64,000 bases of DNA from Arenicola marina (GCA_964019135.1 OZ025255.1:26451708-26515707), one strand, 5' to 3'. Positions 41,732 to 54,700 are shown, counted from the stretch's first letter. A program made the numbers and translations. The notes: generated from the letters alone by a model not told the origin.

Positions 41732-44700
41732 CTGTCAACGATAATTCACACACATAATTCTAACAACTAATCTATAACAAAAAGACTATACTCACTTATA
41801 TATTAACCCGAGCTGTTACTCCTGGGATACCAGACTACGATCATCCCACCACTCCAAAGTCGATTACCCACACCGCAACACGGGTCGTGATACCGGAGAA
41901 ATTGGCGACTTCAGTCACACGAACATTATTATTTAATTTATGCTAAAGTATTCGATTACACAAGAATGTGATCAACTTTCTTAATAGAAACCAGTAACCC
42001 CAACACGATGTATGCAATTTATTCCCTCCACTCGCTGGAGAGTTCAAGCAACGTATGTTACAGACAAATACATAAATATCAGAGTAGTAACGGTAACGAT
42101 AATAATAATAAAACAATGATAAATATAACACACAATTAAAGTATTTACAATATCATTTAGCATTGGGAATCAATTAACGGTCGAAATTCCAATTCCAACT
42201 CCAAAATTGTAGATTAAAGTGGCAAAAAAATAGTGATTCATCAGCGTGGATATCGACTGCGGAATCCCATATATGTCCACAATGGACTTGCGGAGCACTC
42301 ACCATAGGCCAAGGTACGCCTAGCGTTCCCGGGCGTGGTCCCATCCCTCTTCTGCAATAGACAGAGACATAGTAAGGCGTCGCCATATCATAGCTCTCCT
42401 CTCATTTCATTCCGTTCGTTGTTTGTACCAAAAGCTCTACGTTTCACAGTTAAGTATGGTGCAAAAACTGCTTCAGAAGTAACGTCCCTGTCTTCATATT
42501 AGTATGAAAATGGCATAAAATACATGTTCATATTATTGAAAAAATGCATTGAGGGAGTTATTTACTAAAATCAAATGTACTTATTACTGTAACAATGACT
42601 AATATACTAAAAAAAAGACGACACCAATACTTCCCGTTGTTTGCCAGATCAAGCAATCTGATGCCATTTTATATCTTGACATTTATTTTCATTGAACACG
42701 TATACCTGACCTTGACCTGCACATGTATTTAACACCAATACTGTACTAATCAGAAATGCATTTTTGCACCATAGTTTCTTTAACTGACCAAGATGTCCAA
42801 ATTATGTCGAATTTATGAGTCAGTCCAGAGTTTTCCATTTCCAAAACACATTTACTGATTTCACACCTGACGTTTGCCTACCAAGATCTGCACATTATTT
42901 AACACAGGAGATTACGGACCAAGTTCACATTTCTTCATATTATCGCACACCGACAGATACTGACCAAGATCTGCACGTTCTTCTTTTGGCTGCTGCTGGA
43001 TTGTTGCGACGAAGCGTCCGCTACCTGAGTGTTCGCCGATTGACCTTTCTGTGACTTTGAACCATGGTTTGTAGGTGACGCTGACCGTGTGCGGTGCTCC
43101 CCCTTGCTGCTTGGTACCCCAGCGCTCCGACTGCGCGGGTCCTTGTGTTGAAGGTATTCCTGTCAAGCAATGAATAATACATGATGAAACATCCATAGAC
43201 CCCATAATAAAGTTCAACTATGTTCCATCAACCGCCATGACAACTACTAGACAAAACAGCTGCGAGCTCCCGTACGAAAAAGAGATACGCCTTTCAACTG
43301 TATAACTGGAGATAGTTTCAGCTGAAAGCTACTTAAAATTCAGTTATTCCCCAGCTTAAGAATTTATCATGCAAATTAGTTAGTTTTCAACTGCCAAAAT
43401 TACAATTGTTGAAATTTGGGCAGTTGAGGACTTCCTATAATTTAACTGAAAGCTAACTTTTCTTTTCGTAAGGGAGACTCTCACTTGTAAAGACAGGAAG
43501 GACGAGCAAGTATATTACATTGTATGTAGACCTAGTAAACATATATCGGGTATGACATTAGCTCCACTAGCTTTTATTTTAACGACCGCTGTGTTTTGCT
43601 TGGTTTAAATTGTTGAAGCCTATTCAAGGGGCTCAGTGCTGGGATCTTGTTTAGCTATTTTGTGGAGCACAACTTGCAGTGCGTGTTATACTGCAGGGGG
43701 GATACATGTGGAAATCTAGGAACAATATTGGTTCAATCCTGAAATATGTTGTCGAAGTGAACAAAACTAACGGAACGGGTAGACGTTTCGCTTGCTGAAC
43801 CTACTTGAAGTTCCGATTGCATCTGCTGAGCAAACTGCTGCCTCTGTTTCTGTTTGTGTTTGTCCGCCGTCGGCCTGCCATCGGCGGATCCCAATCCCAC
43901 CCTGCTGCCATCCAGTTCCCCCTTCTTCCGGGCGATCCACTTCCGGAGATTTCTGGCCAAGAGCGATGCCGACAAATCCGTCAAACGAACTTCTAACACG
44001 TGGACAAGTATTATGGAAAGAACATCACCGAGGAGGGGATCGTTTCACCAGGACTAACGAGTTAGGAACACCATGTTTGACATGTTCAATTACAGAATGA
44101 TCGCCAGTGTACGAGCAGCAGAAACAAGTATTATAGATATAGCTATTATAAGGGAGCAGCGTAATTCATTTTTCTAGCAAATATTATTCAAAGTACAAAC
44201 AAACTAAATAAGAAAGAAGGTGGCCAGAACGGTGTCTGAAGTCTCATTTGTGGCGAACGTGCCTTTCGATTGATGTTATAAATGGAAAAGCCGAAATAAA
44301 ATATCGCGGGCTTTAGGCCACGTGTGTACCACGTGGGGCAGGGCACGTCTCGTGCGTGAGAGAATGGCCCACCACGACGGGCTCTGGTTTCAGGAAGTGG
44401 ACTTGAAACGCCAATCTAGGCGTCCAAACCAAGACCTAGTGACAGGTTATCGATTCGACGATCACCGATAGGCTTAGTCAGTCATAAGCGCAAATGCCGC
44501 AAGGCAAATCGTATTAGTTAAATCCAAAACACAGCTGCAAATCGATCGTCTCGGTCGCCAACCAACAGTACACCATGAAGGCAAAAAGGCCCAAGAAAGC
44601 TACCGAAATAATGAAATGGGGTTGGGTGAAGCGTCCTCCAGATGCTGGTGCGAACCCACGCCTTTTTGGCCTGCAGCTTAGTCCGCTTAGCAATTGACAT

Positions 44701-47700
44701 AGGGCGGCTTATGCATAGAATGACTGAAGCTTTCATGGTACTCATGGTACAGTCTTGTATGACTCACTTTACGAATGGAATGACCATGAAGAACGCGTTC
44801 GGATTGAGACCAAAGTGCTGCTTGCATGCTGTGTCTTTCTTGTGCGCGGGAAGGTGTTCGATTGGAAACCAATCAATTTTCTGCCAAAAAAATTATTTAT
44901 ATGAAGCCCGTCAACAACGATCCACAATCCTTTACAACAACAATGCACACTTATTTACAACAATCCTCCCAAATCCTTTACAATGATACATAATCCTTTA
45001 CAGTGATACAAATCCTTTGCAATGATACATAATCCTTCACAATGATACATAATCCTTTACAAAGATACATAATCTTTTACAATGATACATAATCCTTTAC
45101 AGTGATACAAATCCTTTGCAATGATACATAATCCTTCACAATGATACATAATCCTTTACAAAGATACATAATCCTTTACAAAGATACATAATCCTTCACA
45201 ATGATACATAATCCTTCACAATGATACATAATCCTTTGCAATGATACATAATCCTTTACAATGATACATAATACATTACAGTGATACAAATCCTTTGCAA
45301 TGATACATAATCCTTCACAATGATACATAATCCTTTACAAAGATACATAATCCTTTACAAAGATACATAATCCTTCACAATGATACATAATCCTTCACAA
45401 TGATACATAATCCTTCACAATGATGATACACTCCTCATAATGTTTATGAGTGGTTAACCCAGTAAGTCTCAGCTGAAGGCCACGCTGCTGCTATATATTA
45501 GAGATGGCCTCCTATATAGTGAGGGTCACTGCACCTTAATCTCTTTCCTCGTTCTCGGTTCAAAGTGTGTCTCCGTGGGGACGTCTGGGACTATATACAG
45601 ACGGTTGAGTTGTTCATTCATCTGGTATTCAATATATTCTTCTTCTTTGATCATTTGCTGTAGGTCGAACCCTGTCTCCTCCAGGACCTACAACGGTACA
45701 TACCCTGATACCATGTTAACAACCAGTTGAATTGGCATAAGCATCAATACATAATATTTTGAGGGAAATGTGAAAAGAACGCAAAGGAACATTACGATGT
45801 AGTGGTGACTCAGCAAGTAAAGTGAAGAGATTCACGGGTCTTGAGATATGTTTGTTATTTCGAGAATGACTGACAGGACGCCACGACAGCTGAACCGGTG
45901 AGGCATGGATTGCTGCGCTCGGATTGGTCTATAAGCCGCAGCCTTCTCAATATGGCTTGGGATTTCTTGCTACGTAACTGATTGTTGTCAAGTTTGTCCA
46001 GTATTTTTAGAGGGTAAGTATAATAATTAATAATATCTTAATTGCCATATCAAAGAGGTTTTATAATACCTTGCAGCGGTAAAAGTACATGATATAGATT
46101 TTTTTCGGAAGATGGGAGTTGTATTTTTGTGTAACAATATCGCATTATTATTATCTCGTGCAAGCGTATAAGCTTCTGCTTCAGCAGTCATATTTTACTT
46201 TGTCAAAGGCCAAGTTACCTCACGCACGGCACAATCGTGTGGCAATTCGTCTTCGTTGATCTTGCCCTTAGGAAAGCCCCAGCTGGCCTTGGCCCAGTAC
46301 CCCTGGACCAGGACGCACTATAATAAGAAGAAAATTATAATTACATTATGAGCTTATATTAATTATTGATATATTAATATGCCTGGCATTAAGACACATT
46401 ATTTTTACATATATATAAATACAACGTGCAGTTGTAGTTCCAACTGCAATATATACTATCCCATAACTATCTATTGGAGTCCTTTTACTGGTCATTGCAA
46501 TCACACAGATTTAATTATGAATACCCAGGTTTGGTCCACTATTGAGAAGTAGAAATCAGTTCCAAAAATGAAATTACTTAGTGCCAGAACATCCAATTTA
46601 TGTCAAACAGAAGGGACTACCATTTACATGCAAGGATCACATAACATATAGTTAATATACTGAGCAATTCTGTATTGTTAAAAGGCTGTTTGTTACAAAG
46701 AAACATGCAGTGTGTACACCTACATATTGCATTGTAGGATCCAACATGATGCTGCCAAATGTGGGTACAGCCATCTTATACTCCTTCCATAGTGCAAGGA
46801 TTTTATCTGCATTGTCTGCATGCTGGATAAGAGTGGGACAATGGTGGAACACTGAAAAATAGAACAAACTGGTTATTTCAAATGAAATTATGAGAATTTT
46901 TTTATCATTAATGGCAGATTAAGTACTGGTATCTAAAATATAGACACCAGTCTACCAATAGTAGAAACACTTATATTTTTCTTCCTGGATCCTTCAGTAA
47001 TGAGATTGGCATTTACTGGTTAAGCTGGCTAAACAGTGATAATTATTCTATTACCAATCTAAAACCATTGTTAAATAGAATATGAATAGTCTCTAACCTT
47101 GCTTGGAAAATTCCTTGATACCACAGGCTTTGAGTTCAGCATTGTCCTGGCAGTAAAAATCTAAATAAAACCAGTGTGCCAGCTCTATTTGGAAGAAAAT
47201 CCTTATAAGGTCTTGACGTTCCTCTTCAGGTATGTTGATGATGAAACGACTGCAAAAAAAAATTACACCAATTTTGAATGCAGCTGGGCCAGTGTATACT
47301 CAGAGTGGGGGATATGGAAGCAGGAGTTTTTTTTCTGGCTCATTTTTCTTTCTTGTCATGTTCTCTTGTTGTATGAGGCCGTCAAGTGCCACTCATCCAT
47401 TCCTTTACATGCTGTCTAACGATCTAGCTGTACATTCCTCAAGCTTTGACCTAGAGGTGAATATTTTGTATTGAAACCTCCAGCAACTTATAAAGTGGAC
47501 TTCTCACCATATTTTAGACCTAAAATGGCGACCAGCGCTAGCAATCCCCCAGGCCGGTAATGTCCTTGAGGTTGATATCCCACACATTGCCATCCCCCAG
47601 ACTGCCAATGCTGCCATCCCCTAGTCAGATGTCCCACAGGCTGCTGACAGTTCTACACTGCACTGTCCTCTAGGCCAACCTTCCTACATGCTACCACCAT

Positions 47701-48808
47701 CCCACAGCATGTCATTCTACAAGCTGCGACGCTGGCTACCAAGTCATCCCTTAGAAATCGCATATCTGTCCTCTGACATCCCATCAGCAGCCCATCAACA
47801 ATAAATTGTATTGTATATACCTTCATTTCATCTGATTTTTTTTCTTTTCTAATACGCCACTTCATCTTACAAACTGATAGCCCAGAATTAGTTGGAACCG
47901 GTTTAGTAGATACCCCTATCTTAGCAAGCGCCTAGCTGGATCGCTCAACCATATCTTATAAAGTAGCATATTAAGCTCTTCCCCGCCTAAACTAAAGATA
48001 CTCCACACGTCTCTGACTGCTAAATAAAGTTTCTTAGCCTTTCCTGTGATATCAATTAATTATAGTTTTTTTAATTAGTAGTAAATCTAATCAGTTTTTG
48101 TATATGGCGATACTTTATTATAAGTACAGAGTTCTGCAATATCTCCGGATAGATATATTAGGCATATCACAGCTGAAATGGCGCTATTTATTAGGTTTCT
48201 AAATTTACAAAAGTTTACAACTTTTCCTGACCAGCCGTCCGATCCGGGAGCTATATTTATTTTTGGCATATGCTGGTACCTTAATGTCAAAAGATAGAAT
48301 AAGGTATATAAAATATGTAAATACTATAACTATACGCTGATACGTGTCTGCATTATATTAAAAACTACAGTCGATTCCCTACTAACGTCTAAGTATTTTA
48401 ACATTGGCACTGTTGTGCCCCTAGAGAAGCGGGCTTGCCTGGGGGCACTTGCACCGGTTTCCCTCCCCCTGCTATGCTGCCATCCATCTCAGTCTCCACC
48501 ACCCTCCCCCCGTGGCCAAAGTGATTGGCGGCCAGATTGAAGCACGGCCACTGTGCCCGTGGACCAAATGTTACTATTGAATGCATTTTAGTATTGATCT
48601 CTTGATAGGCCCCCCGCCCCCGCTTGAGCTTGGGACTTTGTCAGTTTGTTTGTAATCCTGGCTGTAATCGAAAAATCGTTTTTCTCAAAAACAAGGCGAA
48701 AAATAAGACGATTGCAGATCACATCCACACAGCTTACCTGCAGAGGTCATCCAGAATAAATGCTGGTATAGGAAACATCGAATTTAAAATAGTTTGCTGA
48801 GTTTCCAT
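41460..48808 (-). CDS. DCP2: DCP2, mRNA-decapping enzyme 2 (10 exons, 439 aa)
   Basis: Exons in order: 48808-48738, 47249-47098, 46851-46724, 46317-46219, 45687-45535, 44880-44768, 43952-43805, 43159-43025, 42351-42303, 41731-41460. All junctions are GT-AG and all phases fit. DCP2 is the Nudix hydrolase that removes the m7G cap from mRNA in cytoplasmic decay bodies with DCP1 and EDC4. Residues 1-117 match the helical Box A region ([25 protein letters not shown]). The Nudix box runs G135-x5-E141-x7-REVLEETGF157 with both catalytic Glu present. Box B follows ([15 protein letters not shown], then [18 protein letters not shown]). A basic Ser-rich and Ala/Pro-rich tail ends in [20 protein letters not shown], like the human EDC4-binding end. 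Human DCP2 is 420 aa. Confidence 0.95.
42303..42351 (-). CDS. DCP2: DCP2 exon 9 (micro-exon)
   Basis: It encodes [16 protein letters not shown] plus one base. The acceptor is CTATTGCAG and the donor ATG|GTGAGT. The phase fits both neighbours. Confidence 0.65.
43025..43159 (-). CDS. DCP2: DCP2 exon 8 (basic linker)
   Basis: It encodes 45 residues, [14 protein letters not shown] to QSANTQ, with GT-AG borders and phase 0 on both sides. The low-complexity basic sequence is expected after the catalytic core but is not itself diagnostic. Confidence 0.7.
43805..43952 (-). CDS. DCP2: DCP2 exon 7
   Basis: The acceptor TCTTGGCCAG is chosen because it continues Box B as [16 protein letters not shown], in phase. 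An alternative acceptor 40 nt upstream does not fit the phase. The donor is CAA|GTAGGT. Confidence 0.85.
44640..44745 (-). repeat. possible tRNA-like SINE remnant in a DCP2 intron
   Basis: On the - strand, GCTAAGCGGACTAAGCTGCA and AAAGGCGTGGGTTCGCACC resemble tRNA-Leu/Ser D-arm and T-arm parts with a degenerate B box. This is a weak call. Confidence 0.3.
44768..44880 (-). CDS. DCP2: DCP2 exon 6 (Box B)
   Basis: It encodes [16 protein letters not shown] and [14 protein letters not shown]. The acceptor is TTTTTTTGGCAG and the donor AA|GTGAGT. It restores the block expected between RKEIK and NLRKW. Confidence 0.9.
44920..45425. repeat. 20-bp tandem array in a DCP2 intron
   Basis: About 22 copies of AATGATACATAATCCTTTAC and variants (CTTCAC, AAAGATAC) lie here. 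A block of eight or so units recurs, showing secondary duplication. Confidence 0.95.
45535..45687 (-). CDS. DCP2: DCP2 exon 5 (second half of Nudix box)
   Basis: It encodes [20 protein letters not shown] through to RTRKEIK. The donor is AAG|GTGCAG. Confidence 0.95.
46219..46317 (-). CDS. DCP2: DCP2 exon 4 (first half of Nudix box)
   Basis: It encodes [20 protein letters not shown], then [13 protein letters not shown]. The Nudix box is split after RE by an intron. Confidence 0.95.
46724..46851 (-). CDS. DCP2: DCP2 exon 3
   Basis: It encodes [20 protein letters not shown] and [20 protein letters not shown], joining the helical domain to the Nudix fold. The donor is TAT|GTAGGT. Confidence 0.95.
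47098..47249 (-). CDS. DCP2: DCP2 exon 2 (Box A)
   Basis: The acceptor TTTTTTTGCAG and donor AAG|GTTAGA bound the exon. It encodes [20 protein letters not shown] and [14 protein letters not shown], the most conserved N-terminal helix region. Confidence 0.95.
48738..48808 (-). CDS. DCP2: DCP2 exon 1
   Basis: The ATG is at 48808-48806. The exon encodes [20 protein letters not shown], then DLC and two bases of a split Ser, with donor CAG|GTAAGC. DDLCSRF across the junction equals the human DDLCSRF. Confidence 0.9.
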
Positions 48809-48931
48809 TGCGCCGTTGCATTTGTTTTGAAATACACAAACAAAACACCCGCTGTAAAAAAACACCCAATATCGCTCAGAGAATGTATCATACCAGTATT
48901 TAAAATTTAACGTCTCACACCAGTTGGACTA

Positions 48932-49521
48932 CTCCTGGGCCAGTAGGGTTGAGTTGCGGAGCACGATCGACCGTGGGGTGGGGGGGGGTCGTGTTTCCAG
49001 ATCACGAAGAATAAATTTCTTTATTCCAAGGATAGTTTATTTTGCACCAGCATACATAGGAATGGCGGATATACATGATATCAATCAGCGATTTCCCGAT
49101 TCACGGTTATATATAATATTAAAATTCCTAGTTCACGATTAATGAAAATCCTTAATCACGACAGTCGGCTATTATATCCCATTCCCAGTTCACGAACAAT
49201 TAGAAGCGCCATTCTCCTTTCACGGTGAAATGAAAACCCTATTCCCGAGGAACGGAAATACTCCTTGCCCCCCCCCCCCCGCCCCATACAACTTGTGGGC
49301 ATATCCACTAAATATAAAAAACACTAATTTCGAAATAGTACCACACTCTAAATAGTGTAAAATATCGATAAAAAAAATGTATTATACACCGACATTTACA
49401 AGTTATCAATACGTATGTCAGAAGAATTGTTGTTCAGAGTTGAATATTATAATGCGGGACTACTCTCGCTGAGGCGGTCGATCGCGGTTCATCGTGCTCC
49501 GCAACTCAACCCCCCCAGGAG
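48932..49521. mobile_element. inverted-repeat element, 590 bp, unclassified
   Basis: The left end has CTCCTGGG, then GGGTTGAGTTGCGGAGCACG. The right end is its reverse complement, CGTGCTCCGCAACTCAACCC, then CCCAGGAG. CGATCGACCG also recurs inverted inside. It is non-coding. No target duplication is clear. Confidence 0.65.
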
Positions 49522-49624
49522 GGTTCAATGGTAACTTGTAGAGTAACATAAAATATATATTCCGAATCGGCCTTAACCATCTCCGAACCATGGCATGTTT
49601 TAAAGTTGTTTGTGCTAAATCATG

Positions 49625-49824
49625 NNNNNNNNNNNNNNNNNNNNNNNNNNNNNNNNNNNNNNNNNNNNNNNNNNNNNNNNNNNNNNNNNNNNNNNNNNNN
49701 NNNNNNNNNNNNNNNNNNNNNNNNNNNNNNNNNNNNNNNNNNNNNNNNNNNNNNNNNNNNNNNNNNNNNNNNNNNNNNNNNNNNNNNNNNNNNNNNNNNN
49801 NNNNNNNNNNNNNNNNNNNNNNNN
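49625..49824. other. assembly gap (200 N)
   Basis: Exactly 200 N. The same 18 bases, TGTTTGTGCTAAATCATG, stand on both sides, so the contigs may overlap there. Confidence 1.
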
Positions 49825-51614
49825 TGTTTGTGCTAAATCATGTCAGGATCAATACATAATTAGTCTTACAGCACATTGTATGGCCTGTTTAGTGCACAAA
49901 TTATTTATTCTAATCCCCTAATGGCCGCATAATTATCACATACATACATGGCCTGGGCCTGCTCAGCATCCCTAAAATGTTGCAATAAACCGGTGAACTA
50001 CACACAAATCGGTGACGTAGTGCAAATAGCCTTCAACTTATGGCCGACTGTCAAGTACCAAATACCTTTTGTGCCTTGTTAAAATTATATTTTCAAGCCG
50101 GGTTATAGCTAGTGTTCTTACATGTAAATGCAGATTTTTCAAAATCGGTGGGGAAAGATCTGAATAAATAGCTTTAATAACTGTTTGGAATTCACACATA
50201 GATGCAATTCCGCAAGCGTCGACTTACAGTGTTCTCTTTGTTAATTTTCGGTTTGCCCAGGTTATCCATATTCATTAGGGGGTGAGTTGTTGTGATATTG
50301 TGCAATATGGAGAGAGGACTGATGGGGGAAAACAATTGTGCATGAAAGGACAAATTTCAGCACCAGACTTGGCGTGTTATCACCCATTATCGCCCAGATC
50401 AATCCTTAAATTCTAAAGATCTCTAAACAGAGGCGTTCGCGGCGTGTTTTCATCTTTTGCTTGATATGCATTTCAGACAGAAAGAACGATCAGCATAAGC
50501 ATTAAAACAGTTCGCATTCCTAATACTTTAAGACGAACCTGTAATGACAGTATCAACGTCAACCAACTTTCGAGTGGTCTGGTATCATCATTTATTGCCA
50601 TAGTTATATACATCAAACAAACTTAAGTGTACATTTGCCTGATTTGAAAGGTGAGAATGTGGTTGTGGTGAGCGAGGCAAGAACAAGACCTGGTGCAACA
50701 GAATGTTTGCTCAATGATATTGATTATAGTACACATGTATTCTGAAACTTGCAAATGTGGGAGTTAAAGTCATCATCTTTGATCTACATTTTGTGAAAGC
50801 CTGCGGATACATATATTTAGACAGAGCCTGCCCATATAGCAATGATTTGAGACTCTATCAACGGTCACCCCCGTTGCGTTAGACTACATAGTCTGTTCTA
50901 AGACAGTCCCCATGGTTGCTTGTAGGACAGGCCAATGGAAATATCATTAAGGATTTTCCTGCGATATTAACATTTTGTGGCTGATCAATTTGGAAAGTCC
51001 AGTAGTCAGGCTTATCAACAGCTAAATATTCATGTACCCTCATGTAATGTACTAAATAGATCTGTGCCACATTAGCAACTGCTACAACTTAATGATCGTA
51101 TCTTACAATTGCGACATTAAACACCGATATAGTGGAAGCGGGAAGAGCATGTTCTGGTACCAGATTTGAAAGCGACGTCGGATGATGTTAAGCCCTATTT
51201 CTATGAAGGTCACCCATAATGGATATAAGAGGGAGGTTACAGGTCACAACCTTTGACACCATTGTAACATTATTAATAGTCTGATCCACGGATACCCAAT
51301 GTAGGCAGTGCTGGATACCAGGCCAACGACAACTATTTATAGACAATAAAGTGAAATCTCAAGCAGTGTGATCAGAGGCAATGTAAGGGCGAGACGATCT
51401 TTGGTGTGATCACGGTCTACTGTGCATGTACAATCCATGCACCTACTCGGTCCTTCGACGGTATTTCCGTTTAATTATCAGAACGCCCACAACTGCGTAT
51501 TTCAGTTTACAACACACGTCGCACACGGACCCTGTTAACCAGAGTATGTCCATGTCCATTGTATTGTCTGTTTCATATTTAGCGACAAGGGAGCCATGGG
51601 GCCTCAAGGCAGCT

Positions 51615-51701
51615 TCAGAAGCCATATTTGGACTGAGTTTGCTTCTTTGTCATCTTGTTGTCAGCCCACTGGTTCTTCAAGTCCATCTCTCGTTCTTTGG
51701 C
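51615..51701 (-). CDS. PRCC: PRCC last exon
   Basis: It encodes AKEREMDLKNQWADNKMTKK, then QTQSKYGF and TGA at 51617-51615. The end QTQSKYGF aligns with human QTQAKYGF. Confidence 0.95.
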   Translation of the reverse strand, partial: AKEREMDLKNQWADNKMTKKQTQSKYGF

Positions 51702-54700
51702 CTATGAAAGAAATTTCATGTACTATATATCAAAGAACCTTTAGTACAGAGAAAAAAACACTTCTTTAATAAAAAAAAACTTGAATTATTGTCCACAAAC
51801 ATATCACATCATTTGAATACAAAATGCTGTTCACCAGAAAATGTATGTTCAAACATTCTGCAAGGTGGACTCAAACACCATTTTCCAAACAAAGCTTATT
51901 ACATGTATAGCTTACCCGTTTAGCGCGTGAACGTTACAACGACATTATCTCAGATGTATCATATAAACGATAGGAAATAGTGGAACGGTACTGTGTGTGC
52001 CGGTGTAATACCTTGAATGCCAAATACGTGATCTGGTGTTTGCGCTTCTGTTGCGATGAAGGCATATCCTTATTCTTCTTCTTGCTGTGTGACTTCATTC
52101 CTTCTGTGCTATCCCCAGAGATGTTCTTGAGGAGATCAGCGGCGTTAGTCATGTCGTCGGCGCAGACGTCGATGAAGTCCACCTGCTCCCGGCCCCGTCC
52201 ATGCTTGCCTTGCATCCGCAGAAACTAACGTCACGAAAAGGGAAACACACATATAACCCTATAAGGAAAGTTAAATTGTGACTCAGCGAGAGCTTCTTTT
52301 GGCAACGAGGTTACATATAGAACCAGGTTTTCCTAAGCTTGCAAATTGGTAAATGTTCTACCAGAACAATACCCAGTTTCCAAATTCGTCGGCAGTAGAC
52401 GGGACCAATCCTCTATAAAGTTGCATCTTTCTATAATTTCTGCCTGCATCAATCGAATCCTTCATAATAATATCACCTATTTACATAAGAAATACTACTA
52501 GTTAGTAACTACCAGTAATAAAAGATATTACTTTAACAATTATTATTGAATTCAAGCCAAACGTCAATTGCATCTGCCTCGAGGAAACTTACCGCAAAAC
52601 ATATACAAATATCAAAATAAACAATCATAGCCTGTGGATAAGCGAATACATTACCTGGACTTTTAGGTTTGCTATTTAAAATAGCAGGTTGGAAGTCAGG
52701 ACTACACCAACTACATTAAATATATCTGTAAATGACATTACAGATGTACACACATGCTATCCACTTGTCCATAACACAATCCAAGGTAAATGTACCTGCC
52801 ATCCATGCATTTACATAATATAATTTTGTAACGATGTGATACTTCGCATTCTTAACAAAACCCCAAAAAACAAGTAATCTCTCAGCATACTTGTTCATTT
52901 TGCCACAGTTGCCCAGATGCTTCTTCATTTTCCGGTGAACCATCCGCATCCTAATAAACAAGAAAAGAAAGCTTAGTCATGCAGTACAGTACACAGCGCT
53001 CTGTACCTGGATACAATGGAAACATTAACCCGGTACACACAAACACCAAATCACGTATTTGGCATTCTTTTGAAGTCTCTTCTCCATCACTTTTGGGCCA
53101 GAACTACACGACTAGACAGCTATATGTAACACACATAAGTTTGCTTATGGTGAACTGATATGCTGTATACCATTTTCCGTTATTGTACCCAAATCGCACG
53201 CACACAGAGAGTTACTTGAAAAATTTGAAAACATTGTTTTAACAGTTTTAATAGTTAAAGGGAACCGCCAGCCTGGCCTCTAACGCTGCTTTACCGATTC
53301 ATATAATACCTAATTGTCTATCCTCCAAATTACAGAATTTTTTGTTCTATCTGTAGCTCACAATAAAATTTAGAAGTAACCGCCAGGAATGATTTTGCCG
53401 CCTACCCAGGCGGCAGCCTTTTTGGAGGCGTGTCCGCGATTGACCAATCAAGAGGCGATACTCTAATTTATTCAAACCGGAAATTACGCCTATTGTGTGA
53501 GCAAAACAAGAGCGCGTGATAATCTCTAATATAAATAGCTGCGATTCTAATTCCAATCATGGCATTGTTGCGAAGTCAATCGTCGCAAGACGTAAATCAA
53601 TTTGTTTGGACGGTACTTTTCCATGAAACACTAAGATCTTGCGCTACTGCGCGGTTTGGAACGCTGTTCATCCTAAATCGCGGTCCTGATCTCTTTCTCC
53701 GCGAGTTCTAACGTAAGGCGGCGCCATATGAATAGTCACAATATGCGTCACTGCTCCCGGCAAAATGGCGCGCTGCTTGACATTGCTGGGGGCGGGTTGC
53801 CTTAATTTTGTTTCCTTACCAGTCGGCCGAAACGAAGCGTTAACACTCGCCAATTTAATTTTAAGATGTAAACTTTCGGTGCAGAAAGCGATTAAATTAG
53901 GTTGGACACCCGCTTTAAGTAGTTTGAAAACATTGTTTTAACTTGATAAGTGACTGACGAGCTGACGAGTTTACCTCCATTTCGGGGTCGTCGTCCACCA
54001 TGTCGCCGGTCTCACTCTCTGTACGCTGCTCCACGGCAGGGGCACTGCTCCAGCCAGTATTGATATCTACAGAAGGTCCAGCTTGTCCTCGGAACTCCAA
54101 CGGCGCATCCGCAAGACTTCCCATCTTGGCCGATGCAGATCGTTCCGACCCAGACTTTTCTTCGCAATCATTAATCTGAGAATCTAGCCCATGTCCTGTC
54201 GAGCTACCTTTCTCAGGGCCAGTCATTCGAACCTTTTCAGTTTTTGTCGGGGCGTCGCGCACTGGCTTCAGGGGTACAACAGGGATGAGACCAACTGGTG
54301 CAAGCGGTATCGATGTCACGGGCAATGTTGTCCCTCTACTATGATCTCCGAGCGAGAAAAAGTTCTCGGAGGTACCTTGCTGGTCCTCCTCTGGTTCACT
54401 GTCACTGTCTACCATGGGGAGAGCCGCGAGTCCTGCAGACGTGACCGTGGTCGCTGTGACCGTCCTGGGGGCACCGCCCGTGGGGGTACCGTGTGGGGGT
54501 CGTGCGGCAGGGACCACCGGGGCCTTAGGCTTACGCGAGATGCTGTACGGGAGCAGCACGCGGCCTGCTTCTTTCTTAGCCGCGTGCACTGGTTGGGGCA
54601 GCAGAGCAAAGAGGCCACTTCCGCCTTTAGCCTAGAATACAGAATGAAACATACACTATTTTCTTCTAGTTAAACATACTGAAAATTCTAAGAAGCATAT

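Larger units (their letters stand above)
48809..51614. other. intergenic region between DCP2 5' end and PRCC 3' end
   Basis: No exon is supported. It holds an inverted-repeat element, the assembly gap, and an AATAAA on the - strand at 50,596-50,591, about 1 kb past the PRCC stop, that could end PRCC. The DCP2 promoter should lie just right of 48,808. No TATA box stands out. Confidence 0.4.

Noticed and set aside
43993-44000. Alternative upstream acceptor for DCP2 exon 7 (adding [12 protein letters not shown])
   Set aside because: It does not fit the phase of exon 6 and replaces the conserved PFVK-NLRKW join with unrelated residues. The downstream acceptor restores the family sequence.
44192-44290. 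SIERHVRHK-like peptide as the missing DCP2 Box B exon
   Set aside because: No acceptor and an early stop. The true exon is at 44,880-44,768 with a full Box B match.
44518-44745. 75-codon - strand frame next to DCP2 exon 6
   Set aside because: It overlaps a tRNA-like SINE remnant in the intron, and the DCP2 sequence is complete without it.
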